Assembly: GCA_023055355.1 (NCBI GenBank)
Contig: JALJCS010000020.1
Span: forward strand, 9,221,001-9,285,000
Reading direction: 5' to 3'
DNA length: 64,000 nt
DNA from: Agelaius tricolor
Taxonomy: Eukaryota > Chordata > Aves > Passeriformes > Icteridae
Part shown: piece after piece, positions 1 through 13,300 of the stretch
Numbering within the stretch: position 1 is the first letter of the stretch
Layout: every line of letters begins with the position of its first letter
Made by a program: the position numbers and the translations under genes
The notes under the pieces: generated by a model
Seen by the model: only the letters and a program-made list of their open reading frames with translations
Databases searched by the model: none
What the model was told of the DNA's origin: nothing

Positions 1-3000
1 GTTGTGTGTTCAGACACACCAAAGGTACCAAACATGGCCCAAGCAATGGGTTCTGGCTTTTTCCGTGCTCCAAAGTCTGGTTCCTGCCTCAGGCAGGAAG
101 GGTCTCTGAAGCTGTACAATTAGGATTATGACAATGCAGAGTGAACACTTGGGTTTGGTGCTTTGATTGGAGTGATGTTTTGTCATCCGGCTGCTGGTGA
201 TCTTCAGACCAAGCATTTATCCATAAACCATTGTACATTTAGCATGGGTTTTCCCTATCTTCCTGTAACCTCAATTTTTCTCTGTCAACAATGGCAAAGC
301 CTTTTTAGACTCTTTATTTTAATGCATAATTATTTCATTTACCCTTGGACAAGGCACCTGCAGCATTCTGGGAACAGTTAGATCCCCTGAGCAGCCGTGA
401 TTTGTGCTGCACTATCCCCTCCTTTGTAATTAGGGTTTTCTCCCTTCCTCCTTCACCCCCCTGGCCTAACATGTCCTCTTTGCTGCCTTCCCCAAGTCAG
501 ACAAACGTGTTCCTTGGAAGGTCAGTATAACCTGTAGGAAATTCCTGCTGGCTCATTCATCACTAGTCATAACCATTCTGGAATGTGAACTTGTAGTCTG
601 TTATCTGGCTACTGCTAGTGATGATGCCTGGAGACGACAGCTTGGTTTTCAAAAGCTGGGTTGACCCTGAGGGGCGAGGAAAACTTGTTTTGACAGAGCA
701 AACATGACACGGAAGCAGCACAAGTGCCAATATGTGCAGGAACAAGGTGTTATTTTTTCAAGGTGGATTTTTTTTTTCCCCAACTGGGGAAGGCACAGCA
801 GTGTACGGGAAACAAAATATTTAGTGTTTTTTTCCTTCCCCAAAAATGCAATTAAAGCACAAAGGCTATTTGTGTGTATTTGAATGAGAGAAAAAAAGAA
901 TTAAGCAGGTTCATCTGGGAAGGGAGCTAGGTTTGTCCTCCTCTCATTCACCTGTCCAACATCTAGGTTGTGAGTTAGTGGTCCTGAGACCCCCCTGCTG
1001 TCCTGCCCTTGCTCTCTCCTCTCTTTCCCCACTTTCCCTTTGGGATGTGCTCTCTCTGAACGGGGACTGGCAGGGGTCTCTGGCCCAGTCCTATAAAGAA
1101 CAACAATCTCAACTCTTGACCTTGGTGCAGTATTGTTCCTACTTGTTCTGCTTCCCTCAAAGACAGGACAGAACAGATGACTGTGGATATTTTAAAATGT
1201 CAGCCTGACATTGTGGCATTAGTATAATTTAAGCCAAGCACTGTCAGTTATTTCACTTTGTTTTCCACTGGCTGAATGTGTGGCATGCCTTGTTTGTGGG
1301 GCTCAAAGTCATGTGGTTCCATGACACCCCTGATCCTGCTAAGCCACCGTTTCCAAATTGGAGCAGCCACATGCTTTTTCCATCACTTGTGCGTGGCCTG
1401 GCCTGTGTCTGGGAGCTGTGACTGTCACTGGCTGTGTTAGAGAGAAGGAAATATTTCTCCTCCTCAAGCCATGGTGTGATGTGGCTCATTTTTGGGAAAA
1501 GAGATTCTCCCTGGAAACCAAGACTGCCGCTGAGCTAGGAAGGAAGAAGCAAAGTGCTGAGGCAAAGCACTCCATGGATAAAAATAATGTTTGTGGAAGC
1601 CAGGAGTGGAATTTGCTTCTCAGTAGCCTCTCTCCCTTTTTTTTCCCCAATGACATCTGTGACAGACAGGTTTTAGAGTCCCTGGTTCTGTGTGCTGCTA
1701 ACACACCTGATGGACCTACATGGTATTTGAGAACGTAAGTTAAAAAGATGGTCTTGAGTGTTTTAGCAGCAGCTTAGGTCTTAGAGAAATCTGTGTTTGA
1801 AGGCAGAACCTGAAAATATTTAGCTAAGTAGACAAGAGTCCCTTTCAGAGTCCCTGTAAAGTACTTCAGAAGTCTGAAGATATCTTTCACAACTTCAGTG
1901 TGAAGTCGAAAAACAGTTGCTGAAGACTTAACAGCAGGCTGTGATTGTGATAAGTTAAGATGGTTTATGTTTTGATGCTGACAACTCGCTTCCTCTTTGT
2001 GCTGGAACCAGTCCTGACCTCAAAGCAGTGTCAAGGGGAGAAGCAGCATCTTCCCGTGGCTGGTGGGAGAGAAGCAGTGGGAAAGTCCAGCCGTGGGCAG
2101 TCCCATGCAGGATGCTCCTCTGTGCAACTCCCACTGTCCTCCAAGGTTAATTCCACTGCACAGCTGCACTGCTTGGGGCGATAAGGATGCATTAAATAAA
2201 AAGGGATTTCCCTCCTTGGGAATCAAATTAGAGCAGTCCAGATCAGGCCAGTTCTTTTATCTCATTCTCACTCCAACAGGAAGTTTAGACACCAGACCCC
2301 AAAGGTCCTTTTCTGGTCACAAACATCTGTGAGGCACTGAACTGGAGGAGTGTGGGGATAGTGCTGATATCCTGGCTGTTGGGAAGATGGACACTGCTAC
2401 TCAGTGTCTTGGGAAAAAAACGAGGAGGCTGAACTTGCAAACACTGCAGATTGCTTGGAGTCATGGATAAAATCCCAGGTGTGAATGGTGGAGTTGCTTC
2501 TGGGGAGCAGAGCTGCCAGCAGTAGCACTGTCACTGCAGCACTGTGTTCTCCAGAACGTGGGAGGCCCCCAGTCTTCGACCTCTATGCAAAGACCTCAAA
2601 ATAGGGAAGGAAAAGAAAGAGTACAGCTGAAAGAAAACATATTTGTCTTGTAAAGTTTACTGTCTGAGCATAGGTCAGACATGGTGTGTTCAAGAGAGTT
2701 CTTGGTTCAGTATTATTCCATAGAGAAAAACAAAAATAACTCCAGCAGAAGGTTGAAAATGCAGTATCTGTCTGATTTCTGGGTGGGATTCTTGGCACAG
2801 AGCTAATAGGAAAATAGTAAGAACCAATAAAAAGGAAAGATTGTTGATCTGTAACTTGAGTGAGAGGAGTTGGTGGTCTCAGTCCAATCCTAATTAGATC
2901 AGAGCTCACAGCATGGAAAACCAGCAGTGACCTTGCTACTGCTGTGGTTGGAGCTGGAACAGCTGATGAGGAATGAACTCCCCTGACACAGAACTGCTCC

Positions 3001-3537
3001 TGAAGTTGGGCTGGAAGGCTCAGCTTCAAGCACGAGGCTGTTCCCATCACACAAGCAAAGCAGCTGTACGGCACATCAGCTCTTTGTGTGTTTGTTGGCA
3101 TCAAGACTTGTAAGGCTTTGTTCTTTTCCCTGTATCAGACCTCTAAACCCCTCGGGGACTGGCTGCATTCACCACGAATCCTATAGAACTGTCTGGTAGC
3201 TGATGTAGCAGAACTTCTCCCCAGTAAGTGGCATAAAAAGTAGCACTGATGAGGTGCCTCTCTCAATTTTTTTTTCTGTGTGCACTAAAACCACCTTTTA
3301 GAGTTGGTTCTGCCCAAGGTCAGTTGAATGTGGCCAGTGCTATAGAAGCCTCTAATGCTTTTTGCAACAATAATGTCTTCATTGTCTATGCAGCTAAATT
3401 GCAATCAGTAGAAATCCAGATGTTTGTCTGGAGGGAGACCATGCTGGGGCATTATTTACCTTACAGCTCACACCAGAGATGCAAACAATAGCAGCACAGT
3501 TATCCTCATTTTGGCATTAATCCCATGAAAACAATGA
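1..3537. other. Non-coding stretch, no gene seen
   Basis: No recognisable exon, RNA gene or repeat. The longest open frame is 173 codons on the minus strand (2583-3104). It has no recognisable domain, its cysteines and prolines show no pattern, and nothing around it looks like a promoter, so I treat it as chance. Only short T-runs (near 769-778) stand out. Confidence 0.7.
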
Positions 3538-3590
3538 ACCAAATTCATCACTGATAAAACACCATTGTTTTACTGGAGTCTCACAAGAAG
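3538..3590. repeat. Possible remnant of an ancient palindromic amniote repeat
   Basis: The block carries, in order, words like CCAAATTCATC, CACCATTG and TGGAGTCTCAC. This resembles a palindromic phrase (centred on CCATTGACTTCAGTGG) that recurs in reptile and bird non-coding DNA. The family name is unknown to me. The match is by eye, short and degraded. Confidence 0.25.
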
Positions 3591-6459
3591 AGACATTGCC
3601 TGGTAGAAAGATGATGTTGCTGCTCTTCTTGGAGAGGGTGGAAAAAGATTTTGTCTCCTTTGATACCAACACAAATGGTCTTCTAATCTCCACTGGCACA
3701 CGAGAACAATTATCAGCTTTTCAAACCCAATACATACAAAACAAGACAATAATCGTAAGGTTGCCAAGTGATATCCTTAGATCATTTCCACAGGCTTTTG
3801 TTGTCTTCTGTGTCTGGCCAGAATTCCTTTGGGCTCATTGATGTTGCTCTCTGTGCATCCCGTCATTTATTCTGTTCGACAGCCAGCGTCAAACGCTGAG
3901 AAATCCAGCAAAGGAAGGCAGAGGTCAGACTTGTGACATCTTCTGAGCTCCGTGTGTTTGTGTAACCCAGCAGGGTTCATTTCCATCAGAGATGGAAGGA
4001 GCAGGATTGCTGCTGCTGGGAGTGTGGCTGGGGAGGGCTGTGTGCAGGCAGCTCTCTGCTCTGCCTGCAGCTCTCATTCCATACTGGTCTCACTGGTTTC
4101 CTGGGAGGGCCCATTCTCTTTATGTATTTCTGTTAGAAGTTTATCTGTGAAATAAATGGGGGAAAAGGAGGAGGGAAAAACTGTAGCATCCCAAAAGCAG
4201 ACACTTCCCAGTGAGCCACTCTTTGTGAGCTCTTCAGTGGTTGCAGCATGGAGGGAAAGGAGGAAAAGCAGTGAGAACATTTTGGGTGCATGCTGGAAAA
4301 CCAATGGAACTGCTGTGCCTTCTCTGCCTGTCTCTCATTTTAGAAGCCTGTTTCTGCTCTTCTCCCTAGGCTTGTTAGCTGATAGATATTCATGGCAGAG
4401 TCTTTGGGTTCAGTTGAGAAGAAATTGTCCTTCTCCTCACTCCCTGGTTATTTTTCCTCAGTCTGTGTTCTGCCCACAGCACTGTGCCTTGGGAAAGTGT
4501 GGCTAAAGTGGATTTGTTGCTGGAGGCAGCATTGTGATAGTTCCCTTATCTTGTCATGGCATTGTTGGAACTTTCTGGCCTTTTCTGTGCCTTTCAGGAG
4601 GAGACACTCTACAGGAATTACTCATAGAGAGTTGATTAACTGAGCTAATTGTTTCCCTGATTTCCTAAGTTAAGGCCTGGTATTAACTAAGAAGTTACTA
4701 CCAGCTTCTGATTTGGCAAAGAGCACAGAGGTGACTCCCAGTTTTCAGCTCCATTTCCATGCACATTCTGTGACAGTTCCATTTAAACACACATGCTGGG
4801 AGCAAAGATGAAACTTTCATTTGTGGAAGTGGTGGGAACATGTTTGTGAATGCCTGGAGTGTGCTTTGAGAGCCAGGCATAGAAGTTATCAGGTACATTC
4901 AACATACCAAAAACGCCACAATGAATAACTCTAAAATATAGATATTTGCTATTCCTTCTCATGGCCCCAAACAGGAGAGGAAGCTGGAGGTTTCCTCTAA
5001 AGACAAACATTTAAGGTGACTGAAATATTGCTCCTTTATTTATTTAGTTATTGAGCTACTTATAGTTTGCTGTCTGCACTCCTGATCTTGTCAGGGCCCA
5101 GCACATGAGGTAATGGCTCTCTGTGAAGTCAGTTCAGAGCTGTGCACTCTAGCAGAACCTCCCTTGCAGACAGTAAATCACTGTCCCCAGCAGGTTGAGG
5201 ACAGCTTGGTGAGATAACAGTTCTCTGTGTTCCTGGGGACTCCAGGCCCTGCCTCCATGGAGCCTGGCTGCTGAGTAAACACTCTGGGAAACATTTTTCT
5301 TGTCCTACAGAGCTTGCAGTCTCAATAGACCAGGAGAAAAGGGAGAGTCTGAAGGAAAACAGAAGCTGCAGTTGCTCAGCAAACCAAAGCTCTGGTGGAG
5401 CTTGGACCCCAATGCAGTTTCCTGCCTTCTGTGAGGTGTGCTCATGTACAGGGACCCAGGGTCACTCTTACTGAATGTTCCTTCACTAGAGCAGCACTGG
5501 GGAGACCTGTAAGGTCACACAAGTGATGGCCTTATAAAAGGTGGATCTGTCAGGGGAAATACAAGAAGAAACAGTTTTGCCCTGAGCAGTAGATGACCAG
5601 GAAAGCAGGGAGTAGCTGTTCCACATTACAGAACAACTCCACACTGGTCATGGCAGTAGCTGGGCTGTTCTCACAGCATTTCTCCTGCTCTGGAGACCTA
5701 CAGCACCTTTGTGGCTGATCTCATTCATTCCAAAATAATTCTGAAAGCTAGAAAGGTGCTTTTTTTGATGTAGAACCATTTCTCTGAGCACACACAGTGG
5801 TCAGAAGACTGATTAAGGCAATGTGAGCATCTCAGCCAGTTACACAGCCAGAGCTGCTTTCCTGCAACTGGAATTAAGAATCCAGATGATGTGTTCAAGA
5901 TTTATGGTTTCCACTGGGGTGTGTGCTGCTGACATTTGTTCTGCTTCACACAACGTATTCCATCCCATAATGAACTCTGTCAGGAGAAGAGAAAATAAAG
6001 CCATTGTCTCCTGGCAAGCTCTGCCTGTGCAGTCACCCTTCAGTGCCAGGCATGAATATGTGAATGTTCCAGAGTGTGAGATATAGCTGGGGGCTGCTGA
6101 GGTTGGTTTTGGGGAAAGGAGAAGGCCTTAGGGTGTGTCAATAAAGGAAGGAGTAAAGGAGCTGGAGGTTACTCACAAAAACGAGTTTTGGCCTGTAGCT
6201 GAAGGAAGATTGTGAATGCTTCTTTTCCAGATTTCTTGACCCCTGGATTCTCTTCTGCAGCCATGTTATTCAGAGAGCGATTCTGTGAGGTCAGAGATTG
6301 ATTCCAGGTTTTTGTCTTCAAATACCTTAATTGGCACCAAAATGGGCAGAGGATTATGTTCACCCTCATGATCACAAGCATCAAGATGGGTTTTGGTCTT
6401 GATGTCCTACTCCTCACAGTGGCATAGACACAATGTCACCCCTGTGACTGGACATGAGG
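3591..6459. other. Non-coding stretch, no gene seen
   Basis: The longest open frame is 116 codons (4156-4506, plus strand) with no recognisable family. I see no interspersed repeat that I can name and no unusual base composition. Confidence 0.7.
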
Positions 6460-6700
6460 AGCTGGAATGAACCTACATCAAGGGAAGCTCAGATAAGGCA
6501 GAAGGGAAAGGTCCTTCACCCAGGGGCTGATCAGCCACTGGAACAGGCTCCTGAGGGAAGTGATCACAGCACTAAGCCTCAAGGACTGTCTGGACAATGC
6601 TCTCAGCCAGCTTTAGCTTTAGGTGGTCCTGTGAGGAGCAAGGAGCTGCACTTGGTGATGCTTATGGGTCTCTACCAACTTGAGATACTCTGTGATCCCT
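6460..6700 (+). mobile_element. CR1 LINE 3'-end fragment
   Basis: A 5'-truncated copy of the 3' end of CR1, the non-LTR retrotransposon of birds. The accepted order of words is visible: a segment like GGTCCTTCACCCAGGGG, then CACTGGAACAGGCTCC, then TGGACAATGCTCTCAG, then GGTGATGCTTATGGGTCTCT, ending near GATACTCTGTGATCCC. Divergence is clear, so the copy is old. No reverse-transcriptase frame remains. Truncation from the 5' end is usual for CR1. Confidence 0.85.
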
Positions 6701-8667
6701 GAGTCACTGGGATTGTGTGGGAAATGGAGTGAGGGAGGGGAGAGATGCTTCCTGCTGCACTGTGCTCTCCAACAGAGGCATGGAATTTCACCTGCAGAGC
6801 GTGGGCACTTAGAAATGCATTGTCCTAAGTAGAGCTGAGGGAACTTGGAGATTGGAAACATTAAAATACCACAGCGAAGGTTGCTCTTGCAGTATTTATG
6901 ATCAGAGTGAAAGCAGAATGTACCAGAAAGCTTCTGTTGGTGTCTCTTAACTCTTCTCACGAGGTTTCCCATCCTTCATCCTCAAGAGCCTGGGAGAATT
7001 TGGATAGACTTCAACTACACACCCAAACTTTGTGTGATTATCTGTACTGAACATCTGACCCCTTTTGAGGTTTGGGCATCTTTGGGCAAATGGAATCTAG
7101 CAGAGATAAAATCAGGCTTTATTTTTCATGCCTGAACTTCAAAAGTGGCTGTTTTGGTTAATGAAGCTGTGGCATGCCCGAGGGGGTTGTGTGCCTCTGG
7201 GGGTCTCTGAGCAGGGCCAAATCTTTTGCTGAGAGTGGTGCTCCTTGCCAATGTACTGCCCACTGTTTTTCACAGCTCCATCACTTAACAACTCTGTTTT
7301 CTATTCAGATAGAAATGTTCTCCTTGCTTTTATTTCCTGGATATCTTATGGGAGTGAATTTTAGCCCATAGTGGTGTTTGCTCACTACTCATTCAGATCC
7401 TCTTTTCAGTTGCTGGTCTATTTGTGTTTGTTTTGTGAGGTTTATTATCTCTCACAAGAAAAGCGGTTTCTCAGCTGCTGTAAAATATTATCATTCCAAA
7501 GGCTATGAGAAATCAGAATGATTTCTGATTCCTAGCTGAGGATTTAGATTCTCAGTTGGTTTTTAAAATTCCTCAATTTAAATTAAGTGAAACAGTTAAA
7601 GGAGAGTGTAAAATGAGCATTAGTGAGTAGTGAGAAATTGCTGTTATGAGTCTTTTTCATCCTTTGTCTGTTATACCAGAGGTCCTAAAATTTTCTGGAT
7701 GTGCTTATAAATCATCATAGTACTTGCAAAATGTCTTTGCTTCTTGAATTACACCAAAGGAAACTTGCTGAGATTGATGGGCCTTTGACCTTCAAGTTGC
7801 ATAGGTGTTTATGTCACAGTGAAGTGGAGGTGAAGTTGGACCTTTTTGATCTGGCAACATTTTTGTCTCCGCTTTAAACTGATTTTGTTTTAAGGAAATG
7901 ACCAGACAAGGTATTGTCCATTATCTGGGACTCAGTGAGCCCTCACTCTGCCGTGTCTCCTTCTGCAGTAACACAAACAGCCCCAAAGCCTCTGTACTCC
8001 AGGAGAAGAGTACAGATTCCCCACATGGAAATGTGGGGAAAAGAGGCCACCGTGTGAGGGGCAGTGTTTTGTGCTTGCTTACACCCCTCTACCTCCCCTG
8101 AACCCCATGGAGCTGTTCTGGAGTGCAGAGGGCTGAGAGCAGCATCCTTCCTGCACTGCATAAACACATCAGGGATGGGACACGTGGCAGAGGAGAGGAG
8201 AGAAAAGGGCCTATTCTGACAGACAGACAGACAGGGCTCCATAGACAGCCAGACAACAATTATAAATAGCACCCTTTTGAGCTCTGTTTGATGTGTTGCC
8301 CAAGGCCAGGTGGAAAATCTTTCCGTTGCTGCCTCTTCAACTAATCGCTTTCCCCTCATTTTTCAATAAAGATTCCAAGTTTGGTCACTTCTTTGGCACA
8401 TTTGTTTCCCATTAGAATACTTTGTGCTATTTCACTGTGTTATGCTAGATAATTGCTCTAATAACAAACCAAGGGAAAGCTTTTGAACATTTTAGGAAGT
8501 AATTTTTTCCCTTATGAAAATTCAGTGAACACTGACAGAGATCTGGGGAATAGCAAAGGAAAGGCAGAGAGAGAGAAAGGGGGAACAGAGTGTATTGACT
8601 TTTATTGATGGTATTTCTGCACTTACATGTAAACCACATGCCAAAAATTTAATTGCAGTCCAACTGA
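6701..8667. other. Non-coding stretch, AT-rich in the middle
   Basis: 7370-7880 is clearly AT-rich. A short GACA tandem (four units, 8218-8234) is present. The longest open frame is 138 codons on the minus strand (7943-8359) and matches nothing I know. No exon or promoter is supported. Confidence 0.65.
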
Positions 8668-8860
8668 ATATTTATATAGCACTTTATCATTTTCAAAGCT
8701 TTTTAGTGAGTATTGTTCAAGTGAACCTCACGGTATCCTGTGATTAGGGACACAAGGTTATTGTGTTCTGCTGCTGCTGGAGAAGTGAGACAATGTCTTT
8801 TTTGACTGGCAAAACGGTTGCAAAGCAAAGATAGGAATTGAAGAGGTCCTCGCTCTGCTA
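8668..8860 (-). repeat. MIR/CORE-type SINE remnant
   Basis: Read on the plus strand this is the reverse complement of a MIR-type, tRNA-derived SINE. It shows TATATAGCACTTTATC, TTTCAAAGC, CCTCAC, CCTGTGATTAGGG, GGTTATT, GGAGAAGTGAGACA, TGACTGGC, GCAAAGCAAA and finally GGAATTGAAGAGGTCC, which stands for the reversed B-box region. Spacing follows the family almost throughout. MIR/CORE-SINEs were active early in amniote history, so this is a deep fossil. The subfamily cannot be set by eye. Confidence 0.6.
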
Positions 8861-10041
8861 AACTTCCCCACTTCCCATATATCAAGGGCATGATTGCTTC
8901 AAGTGCCCCAGTAATTGTCCAACTCGGCTTCCGCTCACAGCAGAGTGAGTTTTAGCAGAGTAGTGCAGAAGAAAACAATTAGAACATGTTTAATACTTTC
9001 AATAAACTCCCCTCTGTGTTTGCATACTGCCAAGATGCCTTTCAGAATTTAGTGTGGTCAAGGGGATAGGGAGATAAATAATACAAACTGAGGAAAGGAG
9101 GCTTGGGCTGATTTACTGAAGCCTCTTAGCTAAATTCTTTCCACTCAGACTCTGCTAGAGGTGGAGCTTTTGCTCTGCAATGCCTGTTCATTTCCCATCT
9201 TACATAAAAAGCTCCAAGTGCACTCAGGACTCAAAGTTTCTGGGATGGAGGTGTCAGAGGGCAGAGACAGATGTTGATGAGGGTGCAGGACACACAAGTG
9301 TGTCCCCATCTGCCATTAGGCCTTGACTGGGTTTGTACTTTCCCATCATTTAAAGCTTCAGTCCCCTGTTTCACAAAGGTGGAAGGATGGCACTTGCCTC
9401 CTTTGCAGAGTGTTTTTAAATCTAGTCTTGAAAAACACATAATAAGAGCTGGGTTTGTATCTGTTGGCTCCTCCTAGAACTAACCTCTGCTCTTGTATTC
9501 AAACAGGATTTTCACTTATTTGTCTTCCTTTTTTTTTTTTTCAAAGCATCCAGATATTTGTGAAGAGGAGAAAGGAAATAAGAAAATAATCTTCTGCTAA
9601 ATTTCACTTATTTGACGTCTGGATTTGGTGCAGATGGCTCTGATAGCTCCCCTGCTGTGATTCCATGGCCTAGATTCTGGATTTCCCTGTGAGCCATGGT
9701 GTCATCCTTCCACTGAGCCAGTCCTGCTGAATCCCAAACACCAGCACAGCAATTGCTCCTGCTGGTCATCCCTCCTGCCTTCCCCAGGGCCTTGTTGGTG
9801 CCTGGTTTTGGTTTCTCTCTCTGTGGCATTGAGTTCTCCTCAGCACAGCAGCTGCTGGGTTGCACTGCCTTGATCCTGGTCTGGGAGAAGATGGAGAGGC
9901 AGTAAAAGTCATGTGTCTCTCCCTTTTTTCCCTTCTCCTTTCTGGGAAGCTGTTTGCATGTTGCAGTATCCCTGGCAGGAGATGCTGAGTCCATGGCTAA
10001 AAGGGGCACTGCAGCCTTCAGCCACTTCTCCAAATTCCTGA
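8861..10041. other. Non-coding stretch, no gene seen
   Basis: Holds a 13-base T-run (9529-9541) and a 141-codon minus-strand open frame (9608-10033) without a recognisable domain. Nothing else can be named. Confidence 0.65.
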
Positions 10042-10290
10042 GCAGCTGACAATCCTTTGATGACAGCCCCAGAGAGTTAATGAACTAAAAGGGCTGCGGG
10101 TTATCTGTTCCCAGAGATTGGGGAGCATGAATTAAATGGTCTTTTGGAAGATGGGAAATAATTATTCTTCTGCTTCAAAGCCATGTCCAATTGAATGATG
10201 TCGCCAGCCCGAATCAGCAATCACAATCTCTGATGAAGACCCATTAAACAGATTGGGCTGAGTAATGCACAGGAAAAAATGTCAGGAGCA
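10042..10290. promoter_or_regulatory. Candidate conserved non-coding regulatory block
   Basis: A non-repeat, AT-leaning block dense in developmental transcription-factor words. It has a homeodomain core TAATTA (10159-10164), a TCF/LEF-type TTCAAAG (10174-10180), CCAATTGAATGATG just after it, and CCATTAAAC near 10241. The CpGs at 10202 and 10210 survive in a CpG-poor setting. The composition fits a conserved enhancer, but conservation itself cannot be seen in one sequence. Confidence 0.3.
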
Positions 10291-10325
10291 TCTTTAATTC
10301 TGAGTCTCTCAACCCTACAATGGTA

Positions 10326-10369
10326 TTTTTTTCTTTTCTTCTTTTTCTTTTCCTTTTTTTTTTTTTCTT
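10326..10369. repeat. Pure pyrimidine tract, 44 bp
   Basis: Uninterrupted C/T run dominated by T, with CTTTT-like units. Low-complexity sequence; it creates a meaningless lysine-rich open frame on the other strand. Confidence 0.9.
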
Positions 10370-13300
10370 AAGAAACTCTTTAAGTGCCTCAAGCTTTTCT
10401 ACCTCAGCACTTCCAAGCTGGAAATAGCTAGGAATGCATTTCTGCATCATCCCTGATGGAAAGGCAAGGACAGGAGGAGCCAAGTTTCCTGGGGTATCAT
10501 CTGGTATATGTGAGGGTATTGTTTAGGATATGTGAAGAAAAGAAACCTTTTGGGAAAAGGCTTGGGCAAGACCAGTTGGCAGCCCCTCCTCTGGAACATT
10601 GTTCTCTAGGTCACTTCCTTCTGGCAGGGGATGGGAAGGAGGGGTCTTCCCCAGGGCCGACACTTTCATACACTTAAAGAGGAGGGAGAGTGTTGAGTGA
10701 TTTTTACTGAAAGAAAGACACATTCTTCTGTACTTTAGCTATTGCAAAAGTGACATAATGAAATCAAACATTAGGGCATGATCATTAGGGGAATTCATTA
10801 GGAATGCTTGGCTGTACGGTGAAGTCAGTTGGAAGTTATGAACTATAACTCCTTAGTGTTATTGGAGAGAAGAAAATCTTATTGCAGTGATTTGCTTTTT
10901 CACCATGAGCTGCAACTTGAAGGATGTTGCAGCAAAGGTAAACTTTGCCATTTGGTGCATGTGCCAGAGAAGCAGCTCCTTTGGTTGGGCTGCAGATGAA
11001 CTGACTGGATGAAGTCCAGCATCCCTTCCAGAGGACAGCAAGTTACAGAAGTAATGAAAGGAGACTGAGAAAGGCCCTTATTTTGGAATAAAGGAGTTGT
11101 CACTGGGGTATGCCTGGTTCCCTAGTGTGGCCGTTACTACTTGTATAATCTGCCTCCCCATTATTCCTCATCTTAATCCCTCACAGATCAAACCTCTTAC
11201 ATCACAACATTCCCAAAACAAATCTGTTGGGAGGCAATGGCACATGTGTTTTGCAGAGATGGAGGAAAACCCCAAATGTTTTAGGGCTGTACTAAACAGC
11301 AGCCCTGGACTGTTTCTGAGGCTGTAGCTCTGGGGTTGTGTGAGGATGCTGAGAAGGAGCTGTAGCCCCAACTGGAGCATCATCACACCAAGGCACTCAC
11401 ACCTGGCTGGGTTTCAGCTGCCCAGCTTTGCTCAACAGCCTGTCGTGTCTCATCTGGGCCAACCTCACCAGCAACAGTGAAAAGACTTTGCTGAGGCAAT
11501 TTACCTTGAAGGAGACATCCAAAACAGGTCAGATGGTCTGGAAATGCTAGTTTCTTTCCATTTATGATAAAATGGGATGAAGTTTATTGTCTCACCTGTA
11601 GTGATCCAACAGCAATGGAATATACTTAACCTCTAATCTCAGAGGTCAACCTCATTTTCCTTCTCTTCTCACAGACACCCCCAGATTTCCAACTGTCACA
11701 GATGTCAAGTTTGAAAATATGGCCTGAGTGGTGTTTGCCTGATTGTGCAGCCTGTCTGAAACACAAACTTCAACAAATGCAAACCATGGCCCTTCCACTG
11801 GAGACAAGATAACAGAGATGTGTGCATGGCAGGACCATGGAGGTTCTCCCTGGAACTTGGCTTGGCTTTGTTTCAGCCCAGGGGCAGTGAGGGGATCTCC
11901 ACACACACTGGTAAAACACCATGTTCTTAATGCCACATAAAACCTGGGGGAATGTCACCGGAGTAAAAATGAGTAGGAGTTGAGCTCAGGAGGGTTCACT
12001 CAGGTTTGGAACCCTGTTATGGGGTTATGGGCAAATTGCTCACTGTGAACACCACAGTGCTCTCTGTCCTGGGTGTTGAGGAATTACGATTTGAGGCCAA
12101 TTAGCCAAGATTTGTTTATTGAAGAACCAAAAGCCACCGGAGCTGCATGTATCTGTGGATCAGCCCTTCAGACATCCCACTCAGGGCACTTAGAGGCACT
12201 GCAGGTGGGCTCAGCAGTTGATGCAGCCTAGCAAGGAAGGGCTTCACAACAGAAATGTTTGTAACCTCTGAAAAATACCCTGGGAGAGCATGGAAATCAT
12301 CTGGGGACTTGGAGTCTGCATTGGCTACTCTGGTGCTGGTGACTGATAGGGATCAGAGCCCGTTGTCCTCTCTGGGGTGTGATGTGTGTGGGGAAGTCCT
12401 GTGTCCACCCGGATGTGGGCACGTTCCAGTTCCAGAGCAAACAATGCCTGCTTGTTTTGCCCAGCAGGTTAAAACGCTGCTTTGGAGGCTGTGTCATGGG
12501 GTTGGAATGTGATTCGGTGTGAAAGACTCAGCCGTGTTTTACAGGGGTGTCATGCAGGGCCCTGCTCGGGGTGGGAGGGGAAGGCTGCAGGGCACGTATT
12601 CCATGTGCAGGAGCACTTTTCTTTCAACCTCTCTGTGTGTGGAAGGTTTGTTTTCTAAAGGTCTTCAGCATTTTTTAATCTCTGGTGGGATTTATCCACT
12701 CTTCTCTACTTTGCCCTTTGACATGCACTAGCTGAAAATTAGATCTGTAGTTAGCTGAGAAGTTACCTGTACCAGAAAAAGTCATTCCATACCCCCATTG
12801 AATATAATGCTCCTGGGAATACCCCCTGAGATTGTTTTGACTGTAATAATCAGGAAAAAAAACCATGGGTAAAGTGGGAAAAAACCCCCAAATTCCTCGT
12901 TAAAACAGTTAAATCCAAAGGAACTTCTTCTACCTCTGAAACCTGAAAATACAATTGTTGTTTGTCCTGATAACAGGTCTTTCCTAGACATTGTCACAGT
13001 TGGGTACAGAACATGAGCTGAACCGTGGCCTCCCCTGAAATGACTTCATATGGTTTGAAAAATAAAGGAGACAAGGACACTGAGGAATGAGTGCTGTGTT
13101 CTGCTCTGGTGGGTTGGGCAGGATTTGGTCTCATGGCCTTCCTGAAAAGAGGAACAGTCGAGGGTTTGGACCAGTTTGTCCACCAGTCATCCTGGCCAGC
13201 CCTGTGTAGCTGGGGTTAATGGGATGCATTCCTCAATGTGGTTGGATGGGAAATTTGGAGATGCTGGAAAACTGCCTTGTGCCAAGCTGGAGTGACAAAT

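Noticed and set aside
2583..3104. 173-codon minus-strand open frame with many hydrophobic residues
   Set aside because: No signal peptide at its start, no known domain, no promoter or splice context.
10255..10483. Lysine/arginine-rich minus-strand frame
   Set aside because: Produced by the pyrimidine tract at 10326-10369.
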